Shown one piece after another: positions 10,401 to 20,616 of a stretch of DNA of 50,000 bases (position 1 is the first letter of the stretch; each line of letters starts with the position of its first letter). The notes beneath the pieces are model-generated. The model searched no databases, was not told the DNA's origin, and was given only the letters and a program-made list of their open reading frames with translations. Location of the stretch: assembly GCA_903813345.2 (NCBI GenBank), contig CAIIXF020000010.1, positions 24,831,337-24,881,336 of the forward strand, written 5' to 3'. The DNA comes from Owenia fusiformis (lineage: Eukaryota > Annelida > Polychaeta > Sabellida > Oweniidae). The position numbers and the translations under genes are program-made.

Positions 10401-12426
10401 AAGTATGGATAAAGAGACCAAAAATGATACCCTTGTTAACGGAATAATAGCTGACACTCAATGAGCTACAATATCTTTTACAAAGGATGGTAAATTCATT
10501 TATTAATGATAGATACAAATTTTTATGAACAGTATTTCAAACCCTTTCATCATCCAGTAACTATCTAGCCTTGCCTGTATGAAGTTAATAAGTACACACT
10601 ACCCTACCACGTGACCACGTTTAAAAGGGAGACAGGGTACAGCTAAGTTGCAAATGGAGGACGTGGGTTTAATTCCATATTTCTGAACGTAAAATACATT
10701 TTACATTTATTTTTAGTGGTCTACCAGACATAGAATTGATTCATCAAGCAGTTTGTAGAATATTGTTGGCAAAAAACCACTATAGGCAAAGATAGATAAT
10801 AGTGGGCGCAGTGAAGCAAAACTTAATGCAATACACGATACATTTCAGTAAATCTGTCAACGTACAGGGAGCATGTAAGTTTCCCTTCGAAAATGTTACA
10901 TTGATATGTAACAAAACCCCAGTAAACTGTTATTTAAACTGCTTGGCATCGTGTTATATGTGGATACGTTTTCCAGTATGTTATTCAACTGTACTTTTGT
11001 GAATTAATTGTTTTTCTAAAATCTTAAGATGCAAAATAGTCGTCCCAGAAATGTATCTTTACTTTGCCGTAAGGCATAACATATTGTGAAACATTTTTCC
11101 TCTTGTCACAAGGAGGATAATGTTTGTTTCGAGGTGTCTTGTGATGAGTGTTTCATGATTAAATGCAAAATCACTGGAGCAGATACCATCCAAAAACATC
11201 TGACATTCAACACGTCATATAAGACTACATCGATCTGGTATTAGTTTTTTTACAATAATAGAGAAATACGACGTCATATCACCTCTACAGCAAATCGTGA
11301 AGAACAAAATGTCGTTGCATGATGGTATTTTGAACAAACTATTTTAAATGATCGGTTTTTGAGGACGGTAGTGAATTAGACCATTTAAGGGGTTATATAG
11401 AAAGATTCTTTACATGTAGTTCACGCAATTTTAATTATTCTGAATAGCGGATAGTCATTAATCCTGATGGCCAATAGTCATTTATCACTTACGTGTTTAT
11501 ATTTAATTTCGTTATTTTATTTCAATTTGATACATGTACCCTAGTAACACGTATAATCTAGCGTTCTTGTTAATTTAATGACTAAAATGCATTTACGACC
11601 TGAAAGCCCGTGTCTAAATCTACTAAATAATGTTTACTTTATTTGGATTAAATAACAATTGATTACACCTCAAAGCATCAACAGGCGGCCTTTTTAGTAT
11701 TATTTTCACTGTTTGCAACGTAAATATACATGAGATCGGGACATAGTATGTCTGTATAATCAGCTTACTTTCTCGCTACCTGTACTATTGAACAATTTAC
11801 ATTCCTTGTACCCTGTATTGATCAACTTTTGCAGTTGTGTACCGTGTACTTTGACATATCAAATATTTTAAAATTTAAAACGATACGATTTACATTATTT
11901 CTTCAACTATCATATAACTTGGAACATGGACTTCACTATTGCACCACTGAAGTTCAGCGAATAGCAATATTGACTTACTCCGAGCACCAAACGTATTAAC
12001 CTTATCACTAAGCAGTCGATATTCTCAAAAGCGACCTGATTGAAAGCCAAAAAATTCGCGCATGCGCTATCGAGGTAGGGTAGTGTGAAGTATTCCATGT
12101 TAACATCTACTCAATAGCAGAATGTCCAGTAACATAACCCCCCCCCCTTCAAACATGGTGGCATGACCATGGATTATATACTAAACAATTAGTGCTCAAT
12201 CCCTGATTTCTGTTTTCATGTGTTAAAATTAAACTAGTTACTTCATATAATAAAATGTATTTAAATTCATGATGGTGTTAAGGATAATTTAGTCAAAATA
12301 GACTTTTGAATGTAACCTTTTCACGAATTGCATCATTTAATATTAGGATTTACTGTAATAACAAATAATTTTTTACTCTTAAAATATTTAAGACAGAAGC
12401 TTTTTATTTTAACACCATCCCAAACA
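10401..12426. other. Gene-free stretch
   Basis: AT-rich. Open frames at 10802-11002 (plus) and 11910-12098 (minus) are short, unrecognised and lack supporting splice or promoter signals. An 8-10 base C run lies near 12138-12147. No repeat array seen. Confidence 0.45.
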
Positions 12427-12647
12427 TGTATCAAGTCATATCTATGAATAATGTGAGATCACAATTACGCTTTGTTCAAATTTTATGTCTTCAAAACATA
12501 GTGACCCCTTGGAATATATGTGATATCGGGGGGGGGGATAAATGACCAGTACTCTGTAAATATGAGATTTTAGGTAAGGAAAAAAATAGACATGCTATTA
12601 AGGATATATAACAGGTTATACTAGGTGGCTTGAGTTAAAGACTCTGC
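12427..12647 (-). repeat. Dispersed repeat, inverted copy B, left half
   Basis: Reverse complement, diverged, of 1390-1592 (shared CATAGTGACCCCTT, GACATGCT…TTA and GGTTAAAG-like blocks). The other half is at 19698-19870; the 7-kb TIR unit separates them. Confidence 0.55.
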
Positions 12648-12651
12648 TCAA
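12648..12651 (+). repeat. Target-site duplication TCAA, left
   Basis: TCAA directly outside the left terminus AACAGG; matched by TCAA at 19694-19697 directly outside the right terminus CCTGTT. Confidence 0.6.
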
Positions 12652-13985
12652 AACAGGATCTTAAGAGGTTCTGGACAAATCATTTGATTCTGGACTTGTC
12701 ATATTTTTTTTCAACGAAAAATCACATCCAAGGGTTGAATTTTTATTAGCTATTTAGAGAGTGAGTCCTGCCTAGTATTAATTTCAATAAAAAAGTTAAA
12801 ATAGAACCCTATTTGAGAGTCAATCTAATACTTACATTACATTGATAAATTAAGGCAAATCCTGAAATATTTTTAAAGTGCGTTTTTTAATGAAATATTA
12901 TCCAGCAAGTATTTAAATGAAACGGTCTTATTTAAATACAAATCATAACATGATATTTTTCATGAAACATTTTTCAATGAAATTCAATTGAAGGGTCAAG
13001 ATAAAACGAGCTAATTTAGGTGAAAACCCTTACATGATGATGTGTTTTCATAACTTCTTTCATAGAATTCCATCAAGGGGTGAAGATAAAATGATCGAAT
13101 TTAAGTGATTTAAGGATCACGAGAATATGTTTTCTTTGATATTTTCTATGAAATCCCATCCAATGGTCAAGGTAAAATTTTGATTTTGATTTTGATTTGG
13201 TCACGTGTTCGAAAGATCCATATAAGGCCCATAGAACCATATAGGAACGTCATTTTGAATGTCACGTGATAGATCCATATAAGGCTTTTGGAACCATTTA
13301 TGGAAAGATGAGGGGAAGCCCCTGACACCTGTTTCACGATTTTTATGCACTTCATTATTGTACCGAAGTTTGCCGATTCGATTCGTCGTATTTCGGAATC
13401 CTGGTGACAATTTTATACTCCATTGGAGTATTTTTGACCTACTTCTTATGACGGAAATTCCCGAACCTTGTTCGGATTAATCCGGATTTTCTGACCTACC
13501 TTATCTACCGAGATTTCACGAGTTAACATTCGTCTCATTCCGGAATCCTGGTGACAATTTTATACTCCATTGGAGTATTTTTGATCTATTTTTTCTGGAT
13601 TTTGCCCTACTTATTATATCTTGACAACAAGCAAATCAAAAAGTTCGACATGGACGGGTCTCGATCAACTAACCTAGACTATGGAAGCCAGGCACGCTAA
13701 CCATTAGGCCAACGAGCTACCGATATGAAAGAACAAAAGTATTATATATTTATACCGAGCGTCAATTCAAAATGATCCTCACTTTTGTCTCCACTTAAAT
13801 ACGACTTGTCAGTTGTATCCAGAATAGTAGAACGCCTATGGCGCTAGTGAATAACCAAGTGCCAGGTGAGTGGTTCGTATCCCTCCGTGATTTTTGTTTT
13901 ATTAAATACGACAGAAAGGAGCAAGGTGTAGGTTGAAAACAAGACGTTAGTTTGTTTCAAAACAGTTTGGAAACATTAATCTCTG
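12652..13985 (+). repeat. Left terminal inverted repeat (1334 bp)
   Basis: Order inward: perfect terminus; degenerate tandem blocks of about 100 bp with AAGGGTCAAGATAAAA-like cores (12710-13180); (TTTTGA)n at 13179-13198; two CCATATAAGGC…CACGTGA blocks (13201-13300); two copies of CCTGGTGACAATTTTATACT (13400, 13546); Pol III-like boxes on the minus strand; a final GTTTGTTTCAAAACAG block. Confidence 0.85.
13657..13719 (-). promoter_or_regulatory. tRNA-like A and B boxes in the left arm
   Basis: On the minus strand TAGCTCGTTGG (13719-13709) fits the A box TRGCNNRNNGG, and GATCGAGACC (13666-13657) fits the B box GWTCRANNC, 42 bases apart. A full cloverleaf is not evident, so this is a tRNA-derived segment at most. 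Confidence 0.5.
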
Positions 13986-15123
13986 ATAATTTAAGGTTTT
14001 CCACTCCTGAAGGGCCTCTAGATCTATGAAATTCAATAATCCACTCGGTAAAAATACGATTTCTCTGCAACCTGATGTCCAATCAAGATCATTCAAATAT
14101 ATATGTGTTCCTGACACGTTTGGGCGTCCGGGAATAAAATTGCTTGTGAAAACTATTTACAAAAGTGTTCCAGAGACCCTTACCTACTTGGCTAAGGTTT
14201 TATTTGAAGATACATTGCCTTATTAGCAGGTAGAGGGGCATACAGAACACAGAAGCAAATGCTATGTTGAAAATTTTCTATATTTCAATTTGAACCTGTG
14301 TTTACATGTCACGTAGGCCAGTGTTTTATATGGGGATTATATGTACTTTCCTTGTTTACATGAACGTAAATCATTACATGAAATCTGCATTCTTCTGGGT
14401 TTAATCTGGGTTTGTATTGTCTTATTGGGGCTTTTCGACTTTAAAACAAACCCTACCTAAATGGATTGTGTCTCGGGAACGTTTTTGTTAATAGTTATTA
14501 TAAACAATTCTGAAAGAATATCACATATTTTTGTCTTCCCGATTTCAGTCATGAATTACGTCAATTTCTCGTGCAAACATTGGGTAGACGTTGTCATAAC
14601 CGGATGCCCGAACGTGTCAGGAACATATAGATACTCGAATGATGTTGATTGAACATCAGGGTTGAGAGAAATCGTAATTTTACTGAGTGGCTTCACGAAA
14701 AAATAAGCAGCACTTTAGGCCACCTAAATACAACTCGTCAGTTGTATCCAGTTGGAATCCCAGCGTTATGTTTTTAATTATATAGTTGTGCTTTGATTTT
14801 ACGCTGAAAACATTTATAACTACGTCAACTTTATATTAAAACATTTATTATCTTTTCAGTTGTATTAAAATGTAAAATATGATATATGCCAGCTTATTGC
14901 TTTCTGGAAAACAGTCAAGGTTTAAATTTGGTACAATGAATCGGACACTCATGTAAATCGACATGGTTATAACATTGAACTCAATGCAGTAAATTAGTTA
15001 TTTCTATGAATCACAGCGGGATTGGTTTCATTTTATATGATTGCCAACTCTGGCGGTTTTTTTGTAAATGCTTTTGACCGCTGTAAATGTGAAACTGATA
15101 CAGTATTATTCAATTGTTTTATG
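13986..15123. other. Interior of the 7-kb element, left part
   Basis: No gene supported; open frames at 14026-14226 and 14461-14652 (plus) are short and unrecognised. 14723-14750 repeats, with few changes, the arm segment at 13794-13822 (TCAGTTGTATCCAG), so arm sequence has also been copied inward. Confidence 0.5.
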
Positions 15124-15235
15124 TCTTGGTCACATTTGCTCCGATTTTCACTACGGCGCCCGGCCGATTGAGTATTGTGTTCAGAAATGTATTCAATTTT
15201 GAACAAAATACTCGCAGCAAATGTGATCCAGGCAT
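15124..15235. mobile_element. Short palindromic MITE, CGGCCG family, copy 1
   Basis: Ends GGTCACATTTGCTCCGA and AGCAAATGTGATCCAGG are inverted copies; the centre holds CGGCCGATTGAGTATT and the partner AACAAAATACTC. Related copies: 36727-36862, 47990-48112 and a fragment at 44424-44469. Confidence 0.75.
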
Positions 15236-15582
15236 TACACAGCGGTATTTCGAACATACTATTGTTGCTTAACCACGACCTAGCCAATTTTAAAATCATA
15301 CTCCTTATTTAAATCCAAGTAAACGATCAATGTCTAGGTATTTGGCGTTTGATGATACTATGGCCCTTGGCGAATTATGATTAGATGAACCGAGGTCAAC
15401 ATTAATGTTTCTTGTACAAGGTCATCCCAAGGTCTAAGATAAATATTTAGGTATTTTACGTTTCAAGACCTTTGGACAAATTCGATTCAACGATGTATTA
15501 AAGTTAAAATGTATACAGAGATAAAATAGGTTATCTCCTATCGTTTCCTTGTGTATACGTTTATGTCTCTGCGTAATAACGC

Positions 15583-15815
15583 AGATGCGAGCAGGTAGTT
15601 ACCAATCTCACCACAAGGTGGCTCGTTCGGGTCAGATAGCATGGCGGGTATGGTAGAAAGTTCCCTTTAACTTAAAGTACATCTGTTTTCGTGGTTCAAT
15701 TTTCATATCACCCTTAAAATGTATCTAATAGCAATGCAATTAAAATATGTCCAGTGAACGAAAATGCAATACAAGAATAGATATTTCACTTTTTGTGATT
15801 TTGTAACAATGGGGT
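15583..15815 (+). repeat. Direct repeat unit 1 (partner 16468-16706)
   Basis: GCGAGCAGGTAGTTACCA, CACCACAAGGTGGCT, ATGGCGGGTAT, AGAAAGTTCCC, CAATTTTCATAT, AATATGTCCAGT and TTTTTTGTGATTTT-like blocks occur in the same order about 885 bases downstream. Identity is roughly 70% by eye, so this is an old duplication. Confidence 0.7.
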
Positions 15816-16263
15816 TATTTTTTGTATATGTAACATGGTCATTTTCACATTTTATATTATTACTGTTCATATTAATCAATCCCTATTCATCTCAATATAA
15901 CAGGTCCCTAAGTAGGTTGTTTGCAGTTTTACTCTTTTAATACCATGTTCACTTTTCACCTTGAGTTATTCAACTATGCAAACTGTGTCAGTTTTATATA
16001 TCTATTGTTCCCCAATATGGTCTTTCTCACTCACATGTAGCTGAGTTTGCATTGGGTGTTGGCTTGTCAGTAGTTGCTGTAAGAGTTCATGTTGTACATT
16101 ACAGAGCATTGTATTTTAATCATTGAAGTTTGAAATATACTATTTTATATATATTTTAATTTGAAGTTCGAGTTATTTTATTGCCACCCACGGGCCTTCC
16201 ACACGCCCATTTACATATAACGCTTTGAAACAACTTTAAAAAGTGAGCAATGTCAGTGTTGTG

Positions 16264-16318
16264 ATAATAGAGAATTTTCGTTATAAGTTGTTTCAAAAAC
16301 TTATACGTATACTTATAG
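16264..16318 (+). repeat. Inverted repeat arm (partner 17449-17507)
   Basis: AGAGAATTTTCGTTATAAGT and ACTTATACGTATACTTATA reappear in reverse complement at 17449-17507 with few changes, enclosing about 1.1 kb inside the 7-kb element. It may mark a further TIR element nested in the loop. Confidence 0.7.
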
Positions 16319-16467
16319 TTTAAAGGGTCTTGTCGAACTGAAATCAATTCAAATTGATTTTCATCATTAATCTGTACCAAGTGGGGCATAACTATTCCCG
16401 ATATAGTCAAGCTTCATCATCAACTAGGGACTGCGAATACAATGTCCTTTGCTGGTGTCAATTACCC

Positions 16468-16706
16468 AAATGCGAGTAGGTAGTTACCAGTTTCACCACC
16501 AGATGGCTGATTCGGGTCAATTAACATGGCAGGTATACAAGAAAGTTCCCTTAAACTTGAATATTATCAATTTAAGTGGCTCAATTTTCATATAACCCTT
16601 ATGCGTCTGATACTTATACTAATGAAAATATGTCCAGTAAAGCAAAATATTATCTGTCTACTAAAAGAAAAGATATTTCATTTTTTGTGATTTTATAGCA
16701 TGGGGT
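16468..16706 (+). repeat. Direct repeat unit 2 (partner 15583-15815)
   Basis: Same ordered blocks as unit 1; diverged. Confidence 0.7.
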
Positions 16707-17448
16707 CTATGGGGAATCTCCCCGAGCTAGAAGTCACATTTTCAAAGAAAATTAATTTTTCAAAGTTGATAAACACTTTTTAAAACCACATTTCTAGATG
16801 TTATTCTACATGTAGATTTCAAATATGATATTACTTTGACTGAATTTTGAATTTTTAATGACGTAAATCAAGATTATTTCTACTCGCATCTGGGTTATTA
16901 TGAACACGATAAACTAAATTCTAGTTGACGGGTCCTTGTAGTGTACGATAAACAAGACCCTTTAAAGTGAATCACTACACGAACGAGTCGATCATTTCAA
17001 AGTTCTCATGAAATTATAAGGTCAATTTTTAAGTTTTTACGTATAAAAGGGCCTTTATACGCAGATTATAAACTTACAGAGTTGGATCTCCGCATAGTAT
17101 ATGTGTGGACCTACTGACCAGAATGGCTTATTAAAATTAATCGGCTGAATAGGCATAGTATCCAATCAAATAGCTCGACTCATTCATTAGCTGAACTAAT
17201 TCTCCCTTCGTTATTTCTACAAGGTGATTCAAAACGATCATCTACAAAAAATATATTTGAGAGTAGATAAATCTGTAAAACCCGTGTGCTATATCAGCCT
17301 ATTTGATTCTAGAAAACACATATGACACAACTAAACATGCTTTACATCAAGGGGGTACGGATGGTATGCCATTGGCCCTTTTTATTACCGTCCTAGGAGA
17401 TATTTCCCGACGAATTAGGAAATTATGAAACACCTTGTTTATTGGGTT

Positions 17449-17507
17449 TATAAGTATAAGTATACGTATAAGTTTTTAAAAAACTTATAACGAAAATTCT
17501 CTAATAA
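17449..17507 (-). repeat. Inverted repeat arm (partner 16264-16318)
   Basis: Reverse complement of the left arm, with TATAAGTATACGTATAAG and CGAAAATTCTCTA blocks. Confidence 0.7.
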
Positions 17508-17586
17508 CGCCCCTCGTACCTATTTATTACAGGTCGTGTAGACCATTGTTGCCTGATTTATAGCAAAAACATTGACTTTTGCACGT

Positions 17587-17587
<1 letters not shown>

Positions 17588-17623
<36 letters not shown>
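17588..17623 (+). repeat. (GAT)12 microsatellite
   Basis: Twelve uninterrupted GAT triplets. Confidence 0.95.
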
Positions 17624-17624
<1 letters not shown>

Positions 17625-18356
17625 CGCCTTTTATAATAGATCTCATATCTTAGAAGCGTATCAGTTCAAAGAATACTAGAAGACCTTACATATTTTGCCA
17701 TGCACTGCGCCTATTCATTTGGCAATTCAGTTGTAAATTTTATCTTGAAAAAAATAAATCTTCCAAATTTGTTGAGTTTTCTTGCAGAAATCGCCTACCC
17801 CCCCCCCTCCATCCATTTTGTATGATCATAAGGCGTGATTTAAGCTGCTCATATTCTTCTTTAAACGAGTCGGATTTTCAAAATCTATAAGTTGGACTCC
17901 CTTTATAGAAGCTTTGAACTGAATTTGCACTGCTTAATGCTGAAATTTTATTGTTTATCCATACATTTTAAGAAAAAATGTATAAAAAAAGATGTTAAAG
18001 CCAAATGTTGCCCTAAAAATTCAGAAAATGTAAAAAATTTCGAATTTTCTATGTACAGGCCTTGTTGCCCCTTTAAGAAGCTTAATATGTAAATTATCTA
18101 ATCAAACATTTTGTCCACCATTTTGAAACACTAATCAATCCAATCTGTGCTAGCGATTTATAGGGCGAACCAGTGGGATATTTCCAGGGTTCATACACAC
18201 CTGGAAATGTCAGGGAAATTGACTTGATTTTCCAAGTGCTGGAAATGTCAGGTAATTTTAAAATTAGGTCAAAAGGGCCAAAGATGAATTTTGAAACGGT
18301 AGACATGTCAGGGAAATGTCAGGGAAATTTGTATCAGTGTTGAAAAAATAATGTTC
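17624..18356. other. Interior of the 7-kb element, right part, with a GGAAATGTCAGG repeat
   Basis: 18182-18330 contains four or more CTGGAAATGTCAGGGAAATT-like blocks, a pattern I recall from dispersed repeats of several animals. A C run lies near 17799-17807. Open frames at 17892-18092 (plus) and 18094-18306 (minus) are not supported as genes. Confidence 0.45.
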
Positions 18357-19693
18357 CAGAGATTAATGTTTCCAAACTGTTTTGAAACAAACTAACGTCT
18401 TGTTTTCAACCTACACCTTGCTCCTTTCTGTCGTATTTAATAAAACAAAAATAGTATATCACGGAGGGATACGAACCACTCACCTGGGACTTGGTTATTC
18501 ACTAGCGCCATAGGCGTTCTACTATTCTGGATACAACTGACGAGTCGTATTTAAGTGGAGACAAAAGTGAGGATCATTTTGAATTGACGCTCGGTATAAA
18601 TATATAATACTTTTGTTCTTTCATATCGGTAGCTCGTTGGCCTCATGGTTAGCGTGCCTGGCTTCCATAGTCTAGGTTAGTTGATCGAGACCCGTTCATG
18701 TCGAACTTTTTGATTTGCTTGTCAAGATATAATAAGTAGGGCAAAATCCAGAAAAAGTAGATCAAAAATACTCCAATGGAGTATAAAATTGTCACCAGGA
18801 TTCCGGAATGAGACGAATGTTAACTCGTGAAATCTCGGTAGATAAAGTAGGTCAGAAAATCCGGATTAATCCGAACAAGGTTCGGGAATTTCCGTCATAA
18901 GAAGTAGGTCAAAAATACTCCAATGGAGTATAAAATTGTCACCAGGATTCCGAAATACGACGAATCGAATCGGCAAACTTCGGTACAATAATGAAGTGCA
19001 TAAAAATCGTGAAACAGGTGTCAGGGGCTTCCCTCATCTTTCCATAAATGGTTCCAAAAGCCTTATATGGATCTATCACGTGACATTCAAAATGACGTTC
19101 CTATATGGTTCTATGGGCCTTATATGGATCTTTCGAACACGTGACCAAATCAAAATCAAAATCAAAATTTTACCTTGACCATTGGATGGGATTTCATAGA
19201 AAATATCAAAGAAAACATATTCTCGTGATCCTTAAATCACTTAAATTCGATCATTTTATCTTCACCCCTTGATGGAATTTTATGAAAGAAGTTATGAAAA
19301 CACATCATCATGTAAGGGTTTTCACCTAAATTAGCTCGTTTTATCTTGACCCTTCAATTGAATTTCATTGAAAAATGTTTCATGAAAAATATCATGTTAT
19401 GATTTGTATTTAAATAAGATCGTTTCATTTAAATACTTGCTGGATAATATTTCATTAAAAAACGCACTTTAAAAATATTTCAGGATTTGCCTTAATTTAA
19501 CAATGTAATGTAAGTATTAGATTGACTCTCAAATAGGGTTCTATTTTAACTTTTTTTATTGAAATTAATACTAGGCAGGACTCACTCTCTAAATAGCTAA
19601 TAAAAATTCAACCCTTGGATGTGATTTCGTTGAAAAAAAAATATGACAAGTCCAGAATCAAATGATTTGTCCAGAACCTCTTAAGATCCTGTT
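18357..19693 (-). repeat. Right terminal inverted repeat (1337 bp)
   Basis: Near-identical reverse complement of 12652-13985. The open frame at 18936-19178 and those at 13167-13410 are the same sequence seen from the two arms and are not separate genes. Confidence 0.85.
18630..18692 (+). promoter_or_regulatory. tRNA-like A and B boxes in the right arm
   Basis: TAGCTCGTTGG at 18630-18640 and GATCGAGACC at 18683-18692, spaced as in a tRNA gene or tRNA-derived SINE head. Same elements as on the minus strand of the left arm. Confidence 0.5.
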
Positions 19694-19697
19694 TCAA
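19694..19697 (+). repeat. Target-site duplication TCAA, right
   Basis: Matches the left duplication at 12648-12651. Confidence 0.6.
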
Positions 19698-19870
19698 GAT
19701 CATTGAAAATAAATTCCTTAATTAGAAGGGTATTTCATAGGGGGCGCCACCTATACAAGACTGTAAAAAATTTTGCTAACCAGTGCCAGTCCGGCACAGT
19801 TCTGATTTTGAAAGTCAATAACATATAGATGAAGAAAATACAAAGACATAGCATACATCCTAGAAGGCAA
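19698..19870 (-). repeat. Dispersed repeat, inverted copy B, right half
   Basis: Close reverse complement of 1203-1345 (shared AGGTGGCGCC and CCGGCACAGTTCTGATTTTG). Together with 12427-12647 it forms one copy interrupted by the 7-kb element. Confidence 0.8.
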
Positions 19871-20125
19871 CCAGCTCCATCGATTCCGCAGGACGATATT
19901 GCCGATTAAAATCAATAATCGGTTCGATCGTGACGTCATGTTTTTTCTTTCTGGGAAATCTTATTTTGGCACTGAAAGACAATCAGATGAAGATGTAATT
20001 AAATCTGTTGGTATATTGTTTCTACCAACCAATACCCATTGAATCTATTTGTGTAAAGAAACATAAATGGAAATTACCGGATTGGCACTTTAATTTCGCT
20101 TAATAGGTCTGCATGACAATGCATA
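19871..20125. other. Gene-free stretch
   Basis: No open frame, tandem array or TIR that I can support. Confidence 0.4.
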
Positions 20126-20410
20126 TTTGCTACATGCATGATATACACTGTATTTCATGATGTACAATATGTTTCATAATATACATTTTGTTGCGTACAT
20201 TGTGTTTAATGATGAACAGTCTGATTTACGATGTAAATTGTGTTTCTTGATGTTCAGCAAATGTCCCAATGTACCGAGTTTTTCATGATGCACAGTGTGA
20301 TTCATGATGCACAGTGTGATTCATGATATTGTGTTCGTGATGTGCATTTTGTTCATGATGTACGTTTTTGTTCATGATATACATATTGTTCATGATGTAC
20401 AACTATCACA
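20126..20410 (+). repeat. Degenerate tandem array, ~21-25 bp unit
   Basis: About a dozen variants of TTCATGATGTACATTGTGTT. Two adjacent copies of CATGATGCACAGTGTGATT (20284-20323) are exact, the rest diverged. Confidence 0.75.
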
Positions 20411-20616
20411 AGCAGGAGTGAAACCAGTGTGAAAAAATATCTGAATAAAAATATATCATCATACATATTTCATGTTTTATCATAAATTTTTGAATCAATA
20501 TGTATTATCATAAATATTTCAAACATGGTTTATATATTATCATAAATGAGCCAGGACACAGGAAAGGGGACTGAGAGAATTATGTTGGCTTTATCGCTTA
20601 AATTTATAATCTCTTA

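Larger units (their letters stand above)
12652..19693. mobile_element. 7.04-kb element with 1.34-kb terminal inverted repeats, unclassified
   Basis: The arms 12652-13985 and 18357-19693 are reverse complements at roughly 98% by eye, with scattered substitutions and small indels (for example a 6-base insertion near 18450). The ends, AACAGGATCTTAAGAGGTTC, match exactly for the outermost 40 or so bases. TCAA flanks both sides, and the outer flanks together reconstruct an inverted copy of the repeat at 1203-1592; these facts argue for insertion as a unit. The 4371-bp centre has no long open frame and no recognisable transposase, so the element appears non-autonomous. Sola, CMC or foldback types are possible given 4-bp duplications and long TIRs, but I cannot place it. 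Confidence 0.75.

Noticed and set aside
18621-18700. Possible tRNA gene
   Set aside because: A and B boxes fit, but I could not fold acceptor, D, anticodon and T stems convincingly; kept only as a tRNA-derived promoter-like segment.
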